Shown: positions 26,548 to 36,575, counted from the first letter of the stretch. The stretch is 64,000 nucleotides of DNA from Bombilactobacillus thymidiniphilus (GCF_023380245.1 NZ_CP093365.1:1302001-1366000), one strand, 5' to 3'. The notes: generated by a model from the sequence alone, not told the origin. Translations and numbers: made by a program.

Positions 26548-26790
26548 ATGGATAAAGAACAGGTATTTGCTAAAATTACACAAATGTTGAGTGAACGCTT
26601 TAATGTTGATCAAGCACAAATTACAGCGGAAACCAATTTTCAAAATGATTTAAACGCTGATTCCATTGATATGGTGGAATTTGAATTAGAGTTGGAAGAC
26701 GATTTTGGTGCTGAAATTCCTGATGAACAGGCGGCACAAATCCAGACTGTTGGACAAGCTGTCGATTATATTGTCGCGCAACAAAAATAA
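26548..26790 (+). CDS. acpP: Acyl carrier protein
   Basis: 80 residues, acidic four-helix ACP. The phosphopantetheine site is Ser39 in NADSIDMVEF; the usual DSL is DSI here. It carries acyl chains in fatty-acid and phospholipid synthesis and lies between plsX and rnc, the common Lactobacillus order without fabD/fabG. RBS GAGG at 26535. Confidence 0.94.
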   Translation: MDKEQVFAKITQMLSERFNVDQAQITAETNFQNDLNADSIDMVEFELELEDDFGAEIPDEQAAQIQTVGQAVDYIVAQQK

Positions 26791-26815
26791 AGATAATTTT
26801 ATTAAGGAGTTAATA

Positions 26816-27502
26816 TTGAACGATCGAAAACTAGCTGATCTATTAAAAGATCGCTATAATATCGTCTTTAAAGATATTAGTTTATTACATTCAGCTTTGA
26901 CTCATTCTTCTTATGCCAATGAACATCGTGAATTGCATGTGAAAGATTACGAACGCCTAGAATTTTTAGGTGATGCCGTATTGGAATTAAATGTTTCTGA
27001 ATACATTTTTAAAAAGTTTCCGCAATTGCCTGAAGGTCGCCTGACTAAATTGCGTGCAGATATTGTTTGTACTGCTAGTTTCTCGCAATTTTGTCGTGAA
27101 GTTGGTTTGCCAGAGTTTATTCGTTTAGGTAATGGTGAACAAAAAGCTGGTGCTCGCAATCGTGATACTTTATTAGAAGATGTTTTTGAAGCTTTTATGG
27201 GCGCTTTGTATTTAGATCAAGGCAATGCTCAAGTAGTAGCTTTCTTGCAACAGACGGTCTATCGACATATTGATGCGGGACAATTTAGTTCGGGAAATGA
27301 TTTCAAGACTGAATTACAAGAAGAACTGCAGCAAAATGGTGATGTAGATATCAATTACCAAGTGGTAGCTGAGAACGAAACTGATTTTACCGTTCAGCTT
27401 TTAGTTGATGGCAAGGCATTAACTAAAGGTACTGGTCACAGCAAAAAAGATGCCGAGCAACAAGCTGCTCAGCGTCAATTAGATGTTTTACACAATAATT
27501 AG
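26816..27502 (+). CDS. rnc: Ribonuclease III
   Basis: 228 residues. Catalytic signature ERLEFLGDAVLELNVSEYIF and EDVFEAFMGALYLD, then a double-stranded RNA-binding domain ending GTGHSKKDAEQQAAQ. It processes rRNA precursors and structured RNA. TTG 26816 has RBS AAGGAG six bases upstream; longer in-frame starts would lie within acpP and were rejected. Confidence 0.96.
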   Translation: MNDRKLADLLKDRYNIVFKDISLLHSALTHSSYANEHRELHVKDYERLEFLGDAVLELNVSEYIFKKFPQLPEGRLTKLRADIVCTASFSQFCREVGLPEFIRLGNGEQKAGARNRDTLLEDVFEAFMGALYLDQGNAQVVAFLQQTVYRHIDAGQFSSGNDFKTELQEELQQNGDVDINYQVVAENETDFTVQLLVDGKALTKGTGHSKKDAEQQAAQRQLDVLHNN

Positions 27503-27514
27503 GAGGATCTTTGG

Positions 27515-30500
27515 TTGGTATTAAAGTCACTGCAGATTAATGGTTTTAAATCTTTTGCTGACAAAACGACGATTGATTTTGGCACTGGTATCACAGGTGT
27601 GATTGGGCCTAATGGTAGTGGTAAAAGTAATTTAACTGAAGCCGTGCGCTGGGTAATGGGCGAACAGTCTGTCAAGAGTTTGCGTGGCGAAAGAATGCAA
27701 GATATTATTTTTGCAGGTAGTGATACCAGACCACCTTTGAGTCGTGCGGAAGTAACGTTAACTTTTGACAATAAAAAACGTGATCTAAATTGGGATCATG
27801 ACGAGGTAACTGTGCAAAGACGGTTGTTTCGTGATGGTGAAAGTGAATTTCTGATCAATGGTCGTAAATTACGTTTGAAAGATGTTGCTAATTTGTTTTT
27901 AGATGCTGGATTAGGGCGGCATTCGTTAACCATTATTTCGCAAGGCAATGTGGAAGCTATTTTTGGCAATAAACCTGAGGCACGCCGTTTTTTGATTGAA
28001 GAACCTGCTGGTGTGGCAGGGTTTAAATTAAAAAAGCAGCAAGCTCAGCAACAATTAGCACAAACTGATGATAATTTACAACGAGTTTGCGATATTGTGC
28101 AGGAGTTAGCTAATCGTGTAGAACCATTGAAGGAACAAGCTAGTATTGCGCGTGATTATCAGGAACAAAAAAGTCTTTTTGATCAGCTGGAACAAAAAAT
28201 TTTAGCTACGGAAATCACACAATTGGCTGATCAACAACAAACTTTGCAAGAGCAAAAACAAAGTATTCAACGTCAATTGGTAACTGTGGCACAGCAAGTA
28301 ACAGATTCCAACCAACAAGTTACTCAAAATAGAGAGCAAATTGCTGCTTTGACTGCTGAATTAGATGATAAGCAACAACAATCTGCTCAATTGAGCCAGC
28401 AATTAGAAGTTTTAAGAAGGCAAAAAGCAGTTAATGCTGAACGCTTTGATTTTACAGATAATAGTAAAGAGCAACTGCAAAAAGATATTGCAACTTTGCA
28501 ACAAGCACAAACAACTTTGCAGGCTAATAATCAAAAGCATACTGCGAAATCAGCTCAATTAAAAAAGCAGATCAAGGATTTAAAGCAGCAAGTAACTCTT
28601 TTGCAGGGTAAATTAACCGCTGATCCGCAAACAATTGCCCAAACTATTGAGCAATTACGGCAACAAAACATTACAACTATCAAACAGCAATCAGTAGCGA
28701 CTAATCAGGCGCAGTATCAAGCTCAACAATTAAAAGATTTAACTGCTCAATTAGACCAATTACGACAGCAACTGGCAACTTTCAAGCAAGATCAAGTTGA
28801 ATTAACACAGCAAGAAAATGCTTGGCGGCAAAAATATCAAGATCAAAAAGAGAAACTTACAAAAGCACAGACAACTTTGACTACTAATAACCAGCAATTA
28901 ATTCAGTTGCAACAACAATTAGAGCAAACGCAAACAACTTATTACGAAAAACTGCGACGATACCAAAATAAGCAAGCTGAATTGCAATCTTTAAAGCGAG
29001 TGATTAAACAACATCAAGGCTTTTATCAAGGGGTGCGTTCAGTCTTGAATGCTCAACCGCAACTAACTGGTGTGGTAGGTGTTTTGGCAGAGTTAATTGA
29101 TGTTCCAAAGATTTATCAAACCGCTATTCAAAGTGCCGCTAGTGCACAATTACAGGCGATTGTTACGCAAAATCAAGCTGCCGCTCGTGATGCGATTGCT
29201 TTTTTGCGGCAGCAAAAGGCTGGGCGAGCTACTTTTTTGCCACGCGATATTATTAAATCTAGACAACTAAGTAAGCAGCAGTATGCAGCAATTGCTAATC
29301 AAGATTATTTTGTTGGTTTAGCTAGTGATTTAATTAGTTCTAAACTGGATATCAGGAATATTATTGAGAATATTTTTGGTTCGTTAATTGTGGTTAAAGA
29401 TATTGATGCTGCCATTGCTGCTAGTAATGTTTTACATCAGCGTTTTAAAATTGTTACTTTGCAAGGTGATTTGATCAATCCTGGTGGTTCATTGACGGGT
29501 GGTCAAAATAAAAATCAAACAGAGTTATTAGGTCAAAAAACACGTTATAAAACTTTGCAAGAACAGTTAAAGCAATTTCAGCAATTACTTGTTCAAACAG
29601 AATCTAGAATTAAAGATTATCAAGAACAAGTGCAAAACTTAACGCAAGTTGTTGAGCAAAAACAAGTTAATATTCAATCTTTGTTGCAAAAAGCACAAGA
29701 AATTAAAAGTGCTCGAGAAGTTGAGCAACAAAGGCAATTGGTCAAGCAACAACAAGTGCAAGAATTAAAAGATAAACTATTAACTGTTCAGAAAGAACAA
29801 ACTAATTGCAACCAGCAATTACAGGTTACACGGCAAAATATTACAAAATTGACACTAAGAATAGATCAGCAAAAGCAACAATTGTCACAGAAACAAGATT
29901 CTTTGCAGGATTTTGATCAGCAAAAAGCTCAAATAACAGAACAACTGCAAGCGCAAAAAACGCAACTGGCCTTGGCTGAAAATAATTTGCAAAATCAAGT
30001 AATTGTATTGCAACAAAGTGAAACACAGTTGCAAGATAATCATAAGCAATCGGCAGAAAAGCAAGCGGTGTTGACAGAGTTAGTTAAAAATCAAGGTACT
30101 TTACATGATTCAGTTGCAGCAACCACAACAAAAATTAAGCAAATTGAACAGCAGCTTTCAACTTTGAAAGAGCAACTACCCAGTCTAAGGCAATCTCGTC
30201 AGCAAAAACAAGAGCAAGCCCAAGAAATTGAACCAGTTGCGCAACGTTTGTTTTCTTTGCAAAAAAAATGGTCTGATGAGCAAGAACAAAATGCCGTACA
30301 ATTGGCACAAATATCTACGAAAATTAAGCAACGTCTACAAACTTTAGAGCAAGATTATCATTTAAGCATTGAAGTAGCTGTGCAACAGTTGCCTGATAAT
30401 TGGGATTTAGCAGCTGCTCAACGCAAAGCGCAAATGTTGCAACAAGGTTTACAAGAATTGGGTTCGGTTAATTTGGCTGCTATCGAAGAATATGATGAAG

Positions 30501-31066
30501 TTAAAGAGCGTTATGAGTTTTTGACGGATCAGCGTGCTGATTTGTTAACGGCTCGAAAGCAATTGTCTGCAACTATGAAAGAAATGGATCAAGAAGTCAT
30601 TCAGCGATTTAAGGCGATGTTTGATCAGGTGGCAGTGGCATTTGGTGATGTTTTTCCACAGATGTTTGGTGGCGGGCATGCTAAGTTAGCATTAACTGAT
30701 CCTGCTGATTTATTAAATACAGGAATTGAAATTATTGCACAGCCACCCGGAAAACGATTGCAGCGCTTGAGTTTATTATCTGGTGGTGAAAAAGCTTTGA
30801 CGGCAATTACTTTGTTATTTGCCTTATTGAAAGTAAAACCAGTACCATTTTGCATTTTAGATGAGGTAGAAGCCTCTTTAGATGACGCTAATGTGGAACG
30901 TTTTGCCACTTTTTTAAATCAATATGATGCTCAAACGCAGTTTATTGTTATTACGCATCGTAAGGGTACCATGATGCAGGTTAATCAGTTATACGGCATT
31001 TCAATGCAAGAATCAGGTGTATCTACAGTATTAGCCTTGGATTTGAAAGCGAAAGAAGTGAGTTAG
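27515..31066 (+). CDS. smc: Chromosome segregation protein SMC
   Basis: 1183 residues. N-terminal ATPase half with Walker A GPNGSGKSNL; coiled coils on both sides of a hinge at about 505-640 (GVVGVLAELIDVP, NPGGSLTGGQ); C-terminal half with LSGGEKALTAITLLFAL and Walker B CILDEVEASLDD. It works with ScpAB to fold and separate chromosomes. The coiled coils are unusually rich in Gln. TTG start at 27515 with RBS AGGAGG (27501-27506). Confidence 0.96.
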   Translation: MVLKSLQINGFKSFADKTTIDFGTGITGVIGPNGSGKSNLTEAVRWVMGEQSVKSLRGERMQDIIFAGSDTRPPLSRAEVTLTFDNKKRDLNWDHDEVTVQRRLFRDGESEFLINGRKLRLKDVANLFLDAGLGRHSLTIISQGNVEAIFGNKPEARRFLIEEPAGVAGFKLKKQQAQQQLAQTDDNLQRVCDIVQELANRVEPLKEQASIARDYQEQKSLFDQLEQKILATEITQLADQQQTLQEQKQSIQRQLVTVAQQVTDSNQQVTQNREQIAALTAELDDKQQQSAQLSQQLEVLRRQKAVNAERFDFTDNSKEQLQKDIATLQQAQTTLQANNQKHTAKSAQLKKQIKDLKQQVTLLQGKLTADPQTIAQTIEQLRQQNITTIKQQSVATNQAQYQAQQLKDLTAQLDQLRQQLATFKQDQVELTQQENAWRQKYQDQKEKLTKAQTTLTTNNQQLIQLQQQLEQTQTTYYEKLRRYQNKQAELQSLKRVIKQHQGFYQGVRSVLNAQPQLTGVVGVLAELIDVPKIYQTAIQSAASAQLQAIVTQNQAAARDAIAFLRQQKAGRATFLPRDIIKSRQLSKQQYAAIANQDYFVGLASDLISSKLDIRNIIENIFGSLIVVKDIDAAIAASNVLHQRFKIVTLQGDLINPGGSLTGGQNKNQTELLGQKTRYKTLQEQLKQFQQLLVQTESRIKDYQEQVQNLTQVVEQKQVNIQSLLQKAQEIKSAREVEQQRQLVKQQQVQELKDKLLTVQKEQTNCNQQLQVTRQNITKLTLRIDQQKQQLSQKQDSLQDFDQQKAQITEQLQAQKTQLALAENNLQNQVIVLQQSETQLQDNHKQSAEKQAVLTELVKNQGTLHDSVAATTTKIKQIEQQLSTLKEQLPSLRQSRQQKQEQAQEIEPVAQRLFSLQKKWSDEQEQNAVQLAQISTKIKQRLQTLEQDYHLSIEVAVQQLPDNWDLAAAQRKAQMLQQGLQELGSVNLAAIEEYDEVKERYEFLTDQRADLLTARKQLSATMKEMDQEVIQRFKAMFDQVAVAFGDVFPQMFGGGHAKLALTDPADLLNTGIEIIAQPPGKRLQRLSLLSGGEKALTAITLLFALLKVKPVPFCILDEVEASLDDANVERFATFLNQYDAQTQFIVITHRKGTMMQVNQLYGISMQESGVSTVLALDLKAKEVS

Positions 31067-31069
31067 TTA

Positions 31070-32302
31070 ATGGGACTATTTAATTTTTTAAAGAAAAAAG
31101 ATCATAAGCAGACTGAGGAAAAAAAGCCTGAAACACCAGTATCTGAACCAATTGCTGAAACCAAGTCTGAGACACCAACAGTTTCAGAAGATTCGACAGT
31201 TGAAGTGGCTGAAACACCAGTAATTTCGGAAGATACAGCAAATAGTGAAGGCAACACTCCTGACCAAAAAGCTGAAATAAACAGTGAAATTGTGGTTTCA
31301 GACAAACCAGCACAGTCAGTAGATGCTACACAAGAATCAGAATTAAAGACTGATGCTGTTGAATACGAGCAAGGTCTTAAAAAGACGCGGCATAGTTTTC
31401 GTGATAAGTTCAATTCATTTATGGCTAATTTTCGTTCAGTCGATGAAGATTTTTTTGATGACTTAGAAGATTTGTTAATTCAAGCTGATGTTGGTTATAA
31501 CATGGCTATGAGAATTTCGGATGCTTTACGTACGGAAGTGAAACTACAAAACGCCAAGTCTAAAGCTGATGTATCCAAAGTAATTATTGACAAGATGGTG
31601 GAACTTTATCATGAAGACAATCAAAATGAAGATTATGAATTAAATATTGATAACGAGCGGTCTTTAAATGTTATTTTATTTGTAGGTGTTAATGGTGCTG
31701 GTAAAACAACTACTATCGGTAAATTAGCAGCACGTCTAAAAAACGAAAATCATAAAGTTTTATTGGCAGCGGCCGACACTTTTCGTGCTGGTGCTATTGA
31801 ACAATTACAGGCTTGGGGCGAACGAATTGATGTACAAACAATCGCTAAACCTGCAGGCAGTGATCCGGCTGCTGTGGTTTATGATGCTTTACAAGTTGCT
31901 AAAAATGATGACTTTGACGTCTTATTAGTAGATACTGCGGGTCGCTTGCAAAATAATACCAATTTGATGAAAGAACTAGAGAAAATCAAGCGTATTATTA
32001 CCCGGGAAATCCCCACTGCTCCACACGAAGTTTTGCTTGTAGTGGATGCAACAACCGGACAAAATGCTTTAAGTCAAGCTAAACAATTTCAAGAAGTTAC
32101 TCAAGTTACAGGAATCGTCTTATCTAAGTTAGATGGTTCATCACAAGGTGGAATTGTTTTGGCGGTTAATAATGAGTTGCATATTCCTGTTAAGCTAGTT
32201 GGATTAGGTGAACAAATTCAAGATTTGCGTACCTTTGATCCAGAAAAATATACAACTGGTCTGTTCAGCACTTTGTTAGCAGCTGGTGGAAGTGATGAAT
32301 GA
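31070..32302 (+). CDS. ftsY: Signal recognition particle receptor FtsY
   Basis: 410 residues. An acidic N-terminal region of about 100 residues contains imperfect repeats of the type SE(T/P)P and is likely to be disordered; the NG domain follows with G1 GVNGAGKTTTIGKL, DTAGRLQNN and LSKLDGSSQGG. FtsY docks SRP-bound ribosomes at the membrane; ffh lies two genes away. It overlaps ylxM by 8 bases. Confidence 0.96.
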   Translation: MGLFNFLKKKDHKQTEEKKPETPVSEPIAETKSETPTVSEDSTVEVAETPVISEDTANSEGNTPDQKAEINSEIVVSDKPAQSVDATQESELKTDAVEYEQGLKKTRHSFRDKFNSFMANFRSVDEDFFDDLEDLLIQADVGYNMAMRISDALRTEVKLQNAKSKADVSKVIIDKMVELYHEDNQNEDYELNIDNERSLNVILFVGVNGAGKTTTIGKLAARLKNENHKVLLAAADTFRAGAIEQLQAWGERIDVQTIAKPAGSDPAAVVYDALQVAKNDDFDVLLVDTAGRLQNNTNLMKELEKIKRIITREIPTAPHEVLLVVDATTGQNALSQAKQFQEVTQVTGIVLSKLDGSSQGGIVLAVNNELHIPVKLVGLGEQIQDLRTFDPEKYTTGLFSTLLAAGGSDE

Positions 32303-32630
32303 TAGTTTATCGCGCAAAACAAAAGTTAATATGTTGTATGATTTTTACCAACCGCTTTTGACTAATAAGCAAGACTTATACATGCGGCTATATTATGGTG
32401 ATGATTATTCTTTAGGAGAAATTGCTGCCAACTATCAAGTGAGTCGGCAAGCCGTTTATGATAATTTGAAGCGCACGGTTAATTTGTTGAATGACTATGA
32501 AAATAAATTACACTTATACCGTAATTTTTTAAAAAGAGAGCAATTGCTGAGTAAGTTGCAGGATTTAGTGGCGCAATCTGATGATCCAGAATTGCAACAC
32601 TTAACTACCGAATTGACAGAACTAGAATAG
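32295..32630 (+). CDS. ylxM: YlxM/p13-like SRP-associated DNA-binding protein
   Basis: 111 residues with a helix-turn-helix resembling sigma-factor region 4 (LYYGDDYSLGEIAANYQVSR, then QAVYDNLKRT). YlxM always lies beside ffh and in streptococci modulates SRP function. ATG 32295 overlaps the ftsY stop (ATGAATGA); GGTGGA is the RBS. Confidence 0.92.
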   Translation: MNDSLSRKTKVNMLYDFYQPLLTNKQDLYMRLYYGDDYSLGEIAANYQVSRQAVYDNLKRTVNLLNDYENKLHLYRNFLKREQLLSKLQDLVAQSDDPELQHLTTELTELE

Positions 32631-32642
32631 GAGATAGATAAG

Positions 32643-34079
32643 ATGGCTTTTGAAGGATTGAGTGAACGACTCCAGAAGACTTTTTCTAAGTTACGCGGCA
32701 AAGGTAAGGTTACTGAAGCTGACGTAAAAGAAATGATGCGTGAAGTCCGGCTAGCGTTATTGGAAGCGGACGTTAACTTCGATGTTACAAAAACCTTCAT
32801 CAAAAAAATTCGTGAGCGGGCGGTTGGCAGTGAGGTTTTAGATAGCTTAACACCAGCGCAACAAATTATTAAAATTGTCAATGAAGAACTCACCCAAATC
32901 ATGGGTACTAGTGCAGTTAGTTTAAATAAGGCACCTAAAATTCCGACAATTATCATGTTGGTTGGTTTACAAGGTGCTGGTAAAACGACTTCAGCTGGTA
33001 AATTAGCGCGTTATTTAAAGGATGAGAAACGTGCTCGGCCACTTTTTATTGCGGCAGATGTTTATCGTCCAGCTGCTGTTGAACAATTAAAAACAATTGG
33101 GCAACAAATAGATGTGCCGGTCTATGAAGAAGGGACAACTGCTAGTCCAGTAGATATTGTGCAACGTGGCTTACAGCAAGCACAAGAAAATAAGAACGAT
33201 TATGTTTTGATTGATACGGCAGGTCGATTAGAAATTGATGACCAGTTAATGGATGAATTAAGCCAAATTAAGGCTTTAGCGCAGCCTAATGAAATTTTAT
33301 TGGTTGTGGATTCTATGACTGGTCAAGCAGCTACGCATGTAGCGGAAGGTTTTAATCAACGTTTGGATTTAACTGGTGTAATCTTAACCAAATTAGACGG
33401 TGATACTCGTGGTGGGGCTGCGTTATCTATTCGAGCTGTTACTGGAAAACCAATTAAATTTATTGGTTCTGGTGAAAAATTAGCTGCTTTGGAAGTTTTT
33501 CATCCCGAACGAATGGCTAATCGCATTTTGGGTATGGGCGATATGATGACTTTGATCGAAAAAGCCCAAAAAGATTATGATGAACAACAAGCTGAAGAAT
33601 TAGCACGTAAAATGCAAGAGAACAGCTTTGATTTTAATGATTTTGTAGCGCAATTAGAACAAGTGCAAAAGATGGGTCCCATGGAAGATATTATGAAAAT
33701 GATTCCCGGCATGGGAAATAACCCAGCTTTGCAAAATGCAAAGATGGATCCTAAAGATTTAGAACATCTGAAAGCAATTGTTTATTCGATGACACAAAAA
33801 GAAAGACAAAATCCTGATTTACTGAATCCATCGCGCCGTAGAAGGCTAGCAGCTGGTGCTGGGCGACCTATTGCTGAAGTTAATCGGATGATTAAGCAAT
33901 TTAAGCAAATGCAGCAGATGATGCAAAAAATGTCTAATGGTAATATGGCTGGTCTAGAGCAGATGCTAGGTGGTGGTTTTCAAGGAAAAATGGGCAAGAT
34001 GGCAGTTGGCTCCATGATGCGCAAAACCAAGAAGAATAAAAAGAAGCGTTTGAAAAAAGTTAAGCGATTTAAATCATAA
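32643..34079 (+). CDS. ffh: Signal recognition particle protein Ffh
   Basis: 478 residues: N domain, GTPase with GLQGAGKTTSAGKLA, DTAGRLEID and TKLDGDTRGGAALS, and a Met-rich M domain (KQMQQMMQKMSNGNMAGLEQ) ending in a strongly basic tail. It binds signal sequences and 4.5S RNA. No 4.5S RNA gene (ffs) is in the window. Confidence 0.97.
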   Translation: MAFEGLSERLQKTFSKLRGKGKVTEADVKEMMREVRLALLEADVNFDVTKTFIKKIRERAVGSEVLDSLTPAQQIIKIVNEELTQIMGTSAVSLNKAPKIPTIIMLVGLQGAGKTTSAGKLARYLKDEKRARPLFIAADVYRPAAVEQLKTIGQQIDVPVYEEGTTASPVDIVQRGLQQAQENKNDYVLIDTAGRLEIDDQLMDELSQIKALAQPNEILLVVDSMTGQAATHVAEGFNQRLDLTGVILTKLDGDTRGGAALSIRAVTGKPIKFIGSGEKLAALEVFHPERMANRILGMGDMMTLIEKAQKDYDEQQAEELARKMQENSFDFNDFVAQLEQVQKMGPMEDIMKMIPGMGNNPALQNAKMDPKDLEHLKAIVYSMTQKERQNPDLLNPSRRRRLAAGAGRPIAEVNRMIKQFKQMQQMMQKMSNGNMAGLEQMLGGGFQGKMGKMAVGSMMRKTKKNKKKRLKKVKRFKS

Positions 34080-34081
34080 TT

Positions 34082-34151
34082 TTAACTTTAACTATGTAAA
34101 GAAAAAAGACTTTACACATGAACTAGTGTAAAGTATACTTATTAAAGTTAA
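34082..34151 (+). promoter_or_regulatory. rpsP promoter within nested inverted repeats
   Basis: TTTACA (34111-34116) and TATACT (34134-34139) are exactly 17 bases apart, a near-perfect promoter. The same stretch contains TGTAAAG (34095-34101), CTTTACA (34110-34116) and TGTAAAG (34127-34133), making two alternative dyads, plus outer arms TTAACTTTAA (34082-34091) and TTAAAGTTAA (34142-34151). It looks like an operator or alternative RNA structure around the promoter. No T-run follows, so it is not a simple terminator. Confidence 0.7.
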
Positions 34152-34184
34152 GAATAATAGTTTAGTTTTATGGAGGATTTAATT

Positions 34185-34463
34185 ATGGCAGTTAAGATTC
34201 GTATGCACCGAATGGGAAGTAAAAGACGTCCTTTTTATCGGATAGTTGTTGCTGATTCTCGTGCTCCTCGTGATGGTCGTTTTATTGAACAAGTTGGTCA
34301 CTATAATCCATTACGTAAAGAAGATATCAAAATTGATGAGGCAATGGTGTTAGACTGGTTACAAAAGGGTGCTCAACCTTCAGATACAGTACGTAACTTG
34401 TTGCAAAAACAAGGCATTATGCAAAAATTTCATGAATTAAAATTAGCTAACAAATCCAAATAG
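34185..34463 (+). CDS. rpsP: 30S ribosomal protein S16
   Basis: 92 residues: [35 protein letters not shown] and YNPL are the conserved bS16 core. ATG 34185 has RBS TGGAGG; an in-frame TTG/ATG at 34170 lies within that RBS. First gene of rpsP-khpA-rimM-trmD. Confidence 0.97.
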   Translation: MAVKIRMHRMGSKRRPFYRIVVADSRAPRDGRFIEQVGHYNPLRKEDIKIDEAMVLDWLQKGAQPSDTVRNLLQKQGIMQKFHELKLANKSK

Positions 34464-34477
34464 TTGTGATAAACGAA

Positions 34478-34723
34478 ATGGATTCTAGTATTGTTAAGTT
34501 AATTAAGGCAATTGTTGTTCCATTGGCTGATAATAAAGAACAGATCGAAATTACCACAGAAATGAATGATGATTGTTTAGTCTATAACCTGCACGTGAGT
34601 GCAGCTGATGCTGGTAGAATTATTGGAAAACATGGACGCGTGGCTCAGGCCATTCGCACAGTGGTCTATTCGCAAAATCATAATAATGATCAGCGAATTA
34701 AGTTAAATATTATTCCTGAATGA
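34478..34723 (+). CDS. khpA: KH-domain RNA-binding protein KhpA (YlqC)
   Basis: 81 residues with one KH domain; the loop RIIGKHGRVAQAIRTVV is diagnostic. KhpA pairs with KhpB (not in window) and binds RNA to affect cell elongation and division in Firmicutes. ATG 34478 is chosen; GTG 34466, three bases after rpsP, is an alternative. Neither has a strong RBS, so coupling to rpsP is likely. Confidence 0.9.
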   Translation: MDSSIVKLIKAIVVPLADNKEQIEITTEMNDDCLVYNLHVSAADAGRIIGKHGRVAQAIRTVVYSQNHNNDQRIKLNIIPE

Positions 34724-34763
34724 TATCTATCTAGTATGAATTTGAGCAATTTTTATGATAAAA

Positions 34764-34801
34764 GGCTGGTGCAAAACTTAGTTTTGTTCTGGTCTTTTTT
34801 A
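34764..34801 (+). terminator. Imperfect terminator between khpA and rimM
   Basis: AGGCTGGTGCAAAAC pairs with GTTTTGTTCTGGTCT, with several G-U pairs and a 4-base loop, followed by six T. rimM starts about 16 bases later, so partial read-through is likely. Confidence 0.65.
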
Positions 34802-34816
34802 AAAGGATAAACATTT

Positions 34817-35341
34817 ATGATTAATGAAGATTATTTACGTGTCGGGACAATCATCAATACTCACGGTTTAAAAGGTGAGTTAAAAATCAGGACCACCACT
34901 GATCAACCAGAACAGCGTTTTATTAAAGGTCAACAGTTATTTATACAAAGTCAACAGTACTTGCGACCGGTAACCTTGCAGAGTGTTCGCGTACACAAAG
35001 GCAATTGGTTATTACAGATTAAAGAAATTGCTGATTTGACAGCTGCCGAACAATATCGTAATTGTGATTTATATATTGCCACAGCAGATTTGCCTGAATT
35101 ACCACTGGGGCAATATTATTATAAGGATATTTTAGGTATTACAGTAATTGACCAAACGCATGGTTTGCTCGGAAAAGTAGTTGATATTTGGGATTTGGGA
35201 CCGAACGATGTTTGGACAGTGCGCAATCAACAAGGTGCGGAAGTTTTGATTCCCATTTTGAAATCAGTATTATTAAATGTCGATTTGCAACAAAAAAAAG
35301 CACAAGTGGATCTACCAGCGGGGTTAATTGATGAAGATTGA
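34817..35341 (+). CDS. rimM: 16S rRNA processing protein RimM
   Basis: 174 residues: N-terminal RimM domain ([19 protein letters not shown]) and C-terminal PRC barrel ([25 protein letters not shown]). It assists maturation of the 30S head with S19. Overlaps trmD by 11 bases. Confidence 0.96.
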   Translation: MINEDYLRVGTIINTHGLKGELKIRTTTDQPEQRFIKGQQLFIQSQQYLRPVTLQSVRVHKGNWLLQIKEIADLTAAEQYRNCDLYIATADLPELPLGQYYYKDILGITVIDQTHGLLGKVVDIWDLGPNDVWTVRNQQGAEVLIPILKSVLLNVDLQQKKAQVDLPAGLIDED

Positions 35342-36053
35342 TATTTTAACTTTATTTCCAAAGATGTTTGCAGCTTTAGATGAATCACTTTTAGGCAAGG
35401 CGCAGGAAAAGGGTTTGATCGACTTAAATATTTGTGATTTTCGTAAATATTCCACTGATAAACATCATCATGTTGACGACACTCCGTATGGTGGAGGCGC
35501 TGGTATGTTGTTACAACCGCAACCTTTTTATCGTGCGATGGATGAAATTAATGAACAAGATGCTGGCCGCAAGCGTGTGATCTTACTAGATCCTGCTGGT
35601 CAACGTTTTGATCAAAACATTGCCCAAGATTTGGCGCAAGAGCAACATTTAGTATTTTTATGTGGGCACTATGAAGGTTTTGATCAACGTATCGAAAATT
35701 TAGCCACAGATCATTTATCAATTGGCGATTTTGTGATTACCGGTGGGGAAATGGCAGCGATGATGATGGTTGATGCCACAGCACGCTTTATTCCTGGTGT
35801 ATTGGGCAATCAAGCATCCGCATATTCCGATTCTTTTTCAGACAATTTGTTGGAGTACCCGCAATATACGCGTCCGGTTGAATATCGAGGGATGAAAGTG
35901 CCCGATGTTTTGTTAAGCGGTAATCACCAAAAAATTGCCCAATGGCGTCATGAACAAGCTCTATATAAAACTTATTGTCAACGCCCTGATTTATTGACTG
36001 AATTATCTTCTGCTGATCAAAAGTTAATTCAGCAGTGGCAAAATAACAAATAA
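35331..36053 (+). CDS. trmD: tRNA (guanine37-N1)-methyltransferase TrmD
   Basis: 240 residues. Trefoil-knot SAM site: [13 protein letters not shown] and [12 protein letters not shown], plus the N-terminal [12 protein letters not shown]. It methylates G37 next to the anticodon to prevent frameshifting. ATG 35331 is preferred to TTG 35328. Confidence 0.97.
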   Translation: MKIDILTLFPKMFAALDESLLGKAQEKGLIDLNICDFRKYSTDKHHHVDDTPYGGGAGMLLQPQPFYRAMDEINEQDAGRKRVILLDPAGQRFDQNIAQDLAQEQHLVFLCGHYEGFDQRIENLATDHLSIGDFVITGGEMAAMMMVDATARFIPGVLGNQASAYSDSFSDNLLEYPQYTRPVEYRGMKVPDVLLSGNHQKIAQWRHEQALYKTYCQRPDLLTELSSADQKLIQQWQNNK

Positions 36054-36057
36054 TAGT

Positions 36058-36085
36058 TTGCTAAGTTCATATGATATGTTACAAT
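36058..36085 (+). promoter_or_regulatory. Promoter of rplS
   Basis: TTGCTA (36058-36063) and TACAAT (36080-36085), 16 bases apart, right after the trmD stop. The roughly 70-base transcribed leader (36092-36164) may include an L19 leader, known in Bacilli, but no clear stem was verified here. Confidence 0.5.
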
Positions 36086-36164
36086 TACATTTGTATGTTT
36101 ATAGAGATGATATTCCGCTGTGATGTTAGATTTGCATGAGTATCAGAATAAAGGAGATAATTTT

Positions 36165-36521
36165 ATGGGTATCAAAAGTCCATTAATTGAAACAGTTACT
36201 AAAACACAGTTGCGTGATGACATTCCTGAATTTCGTCCTGGTGACACAGTCCGCGTGCATGCCAAGGTTGTTGAAGGTAGTCGCGAACGTATTCAGATTT
36301 TTGAAGGCGTAGTTATTAAGCGTCGCGGAATTGGTATTAGTGCAACTTATACGGTACGTAAAATTAGTAGTGGTGTTGGTGTTGAACGTACTTTCCCATT
36401 ACATTCACCACGTGTTGCTAAGATTGAAGTTGTCCGTTACGGTCGTGTTCGTCGTTCCAAGTTGTATTACTTGCGTGCATTGCGTGGTAAGGCAGCACGG
36501 ATTCCAGAAAAACGTCGTTAA
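36165..36521 (+). CDS. rplS: 50S ribosomal protein L19
   Basis: 118 residues: [30 protein letters not shown] and [18 protein letters not shown] match bL19. It lies at the subunit interface. ATG 36165 with RBS AAAGGAGA; the longer open frame from 36120 includes leader sequence. Confidence 0.97.
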   Translation: MGIKSPLIETVTKTQLRDDIPEFRPGDTVRVHAKVVEGSRERIQIFEGVVIKRRGIGISATYTVRKISSGVGVERTFPLHSPRVAKIEVVRYGRVRRSKLYYLRALRGKAARIPEKRR

Positions 36522-36539
36522 TATTTTAAATATAAAATT

Positions 36540-36575
36540 AAGAGTGTTGCTAAGATTGGCAGCACTCTTTTTATA
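36540..36575 (+). terminator. Intrinsic terminator after rplS
   Basis: Stem AGAGTGTTGC / GCAGCACTCT (36541-36550, 36559-36568, one G-T pair), then a T-rich run. Confidence 0.85.
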
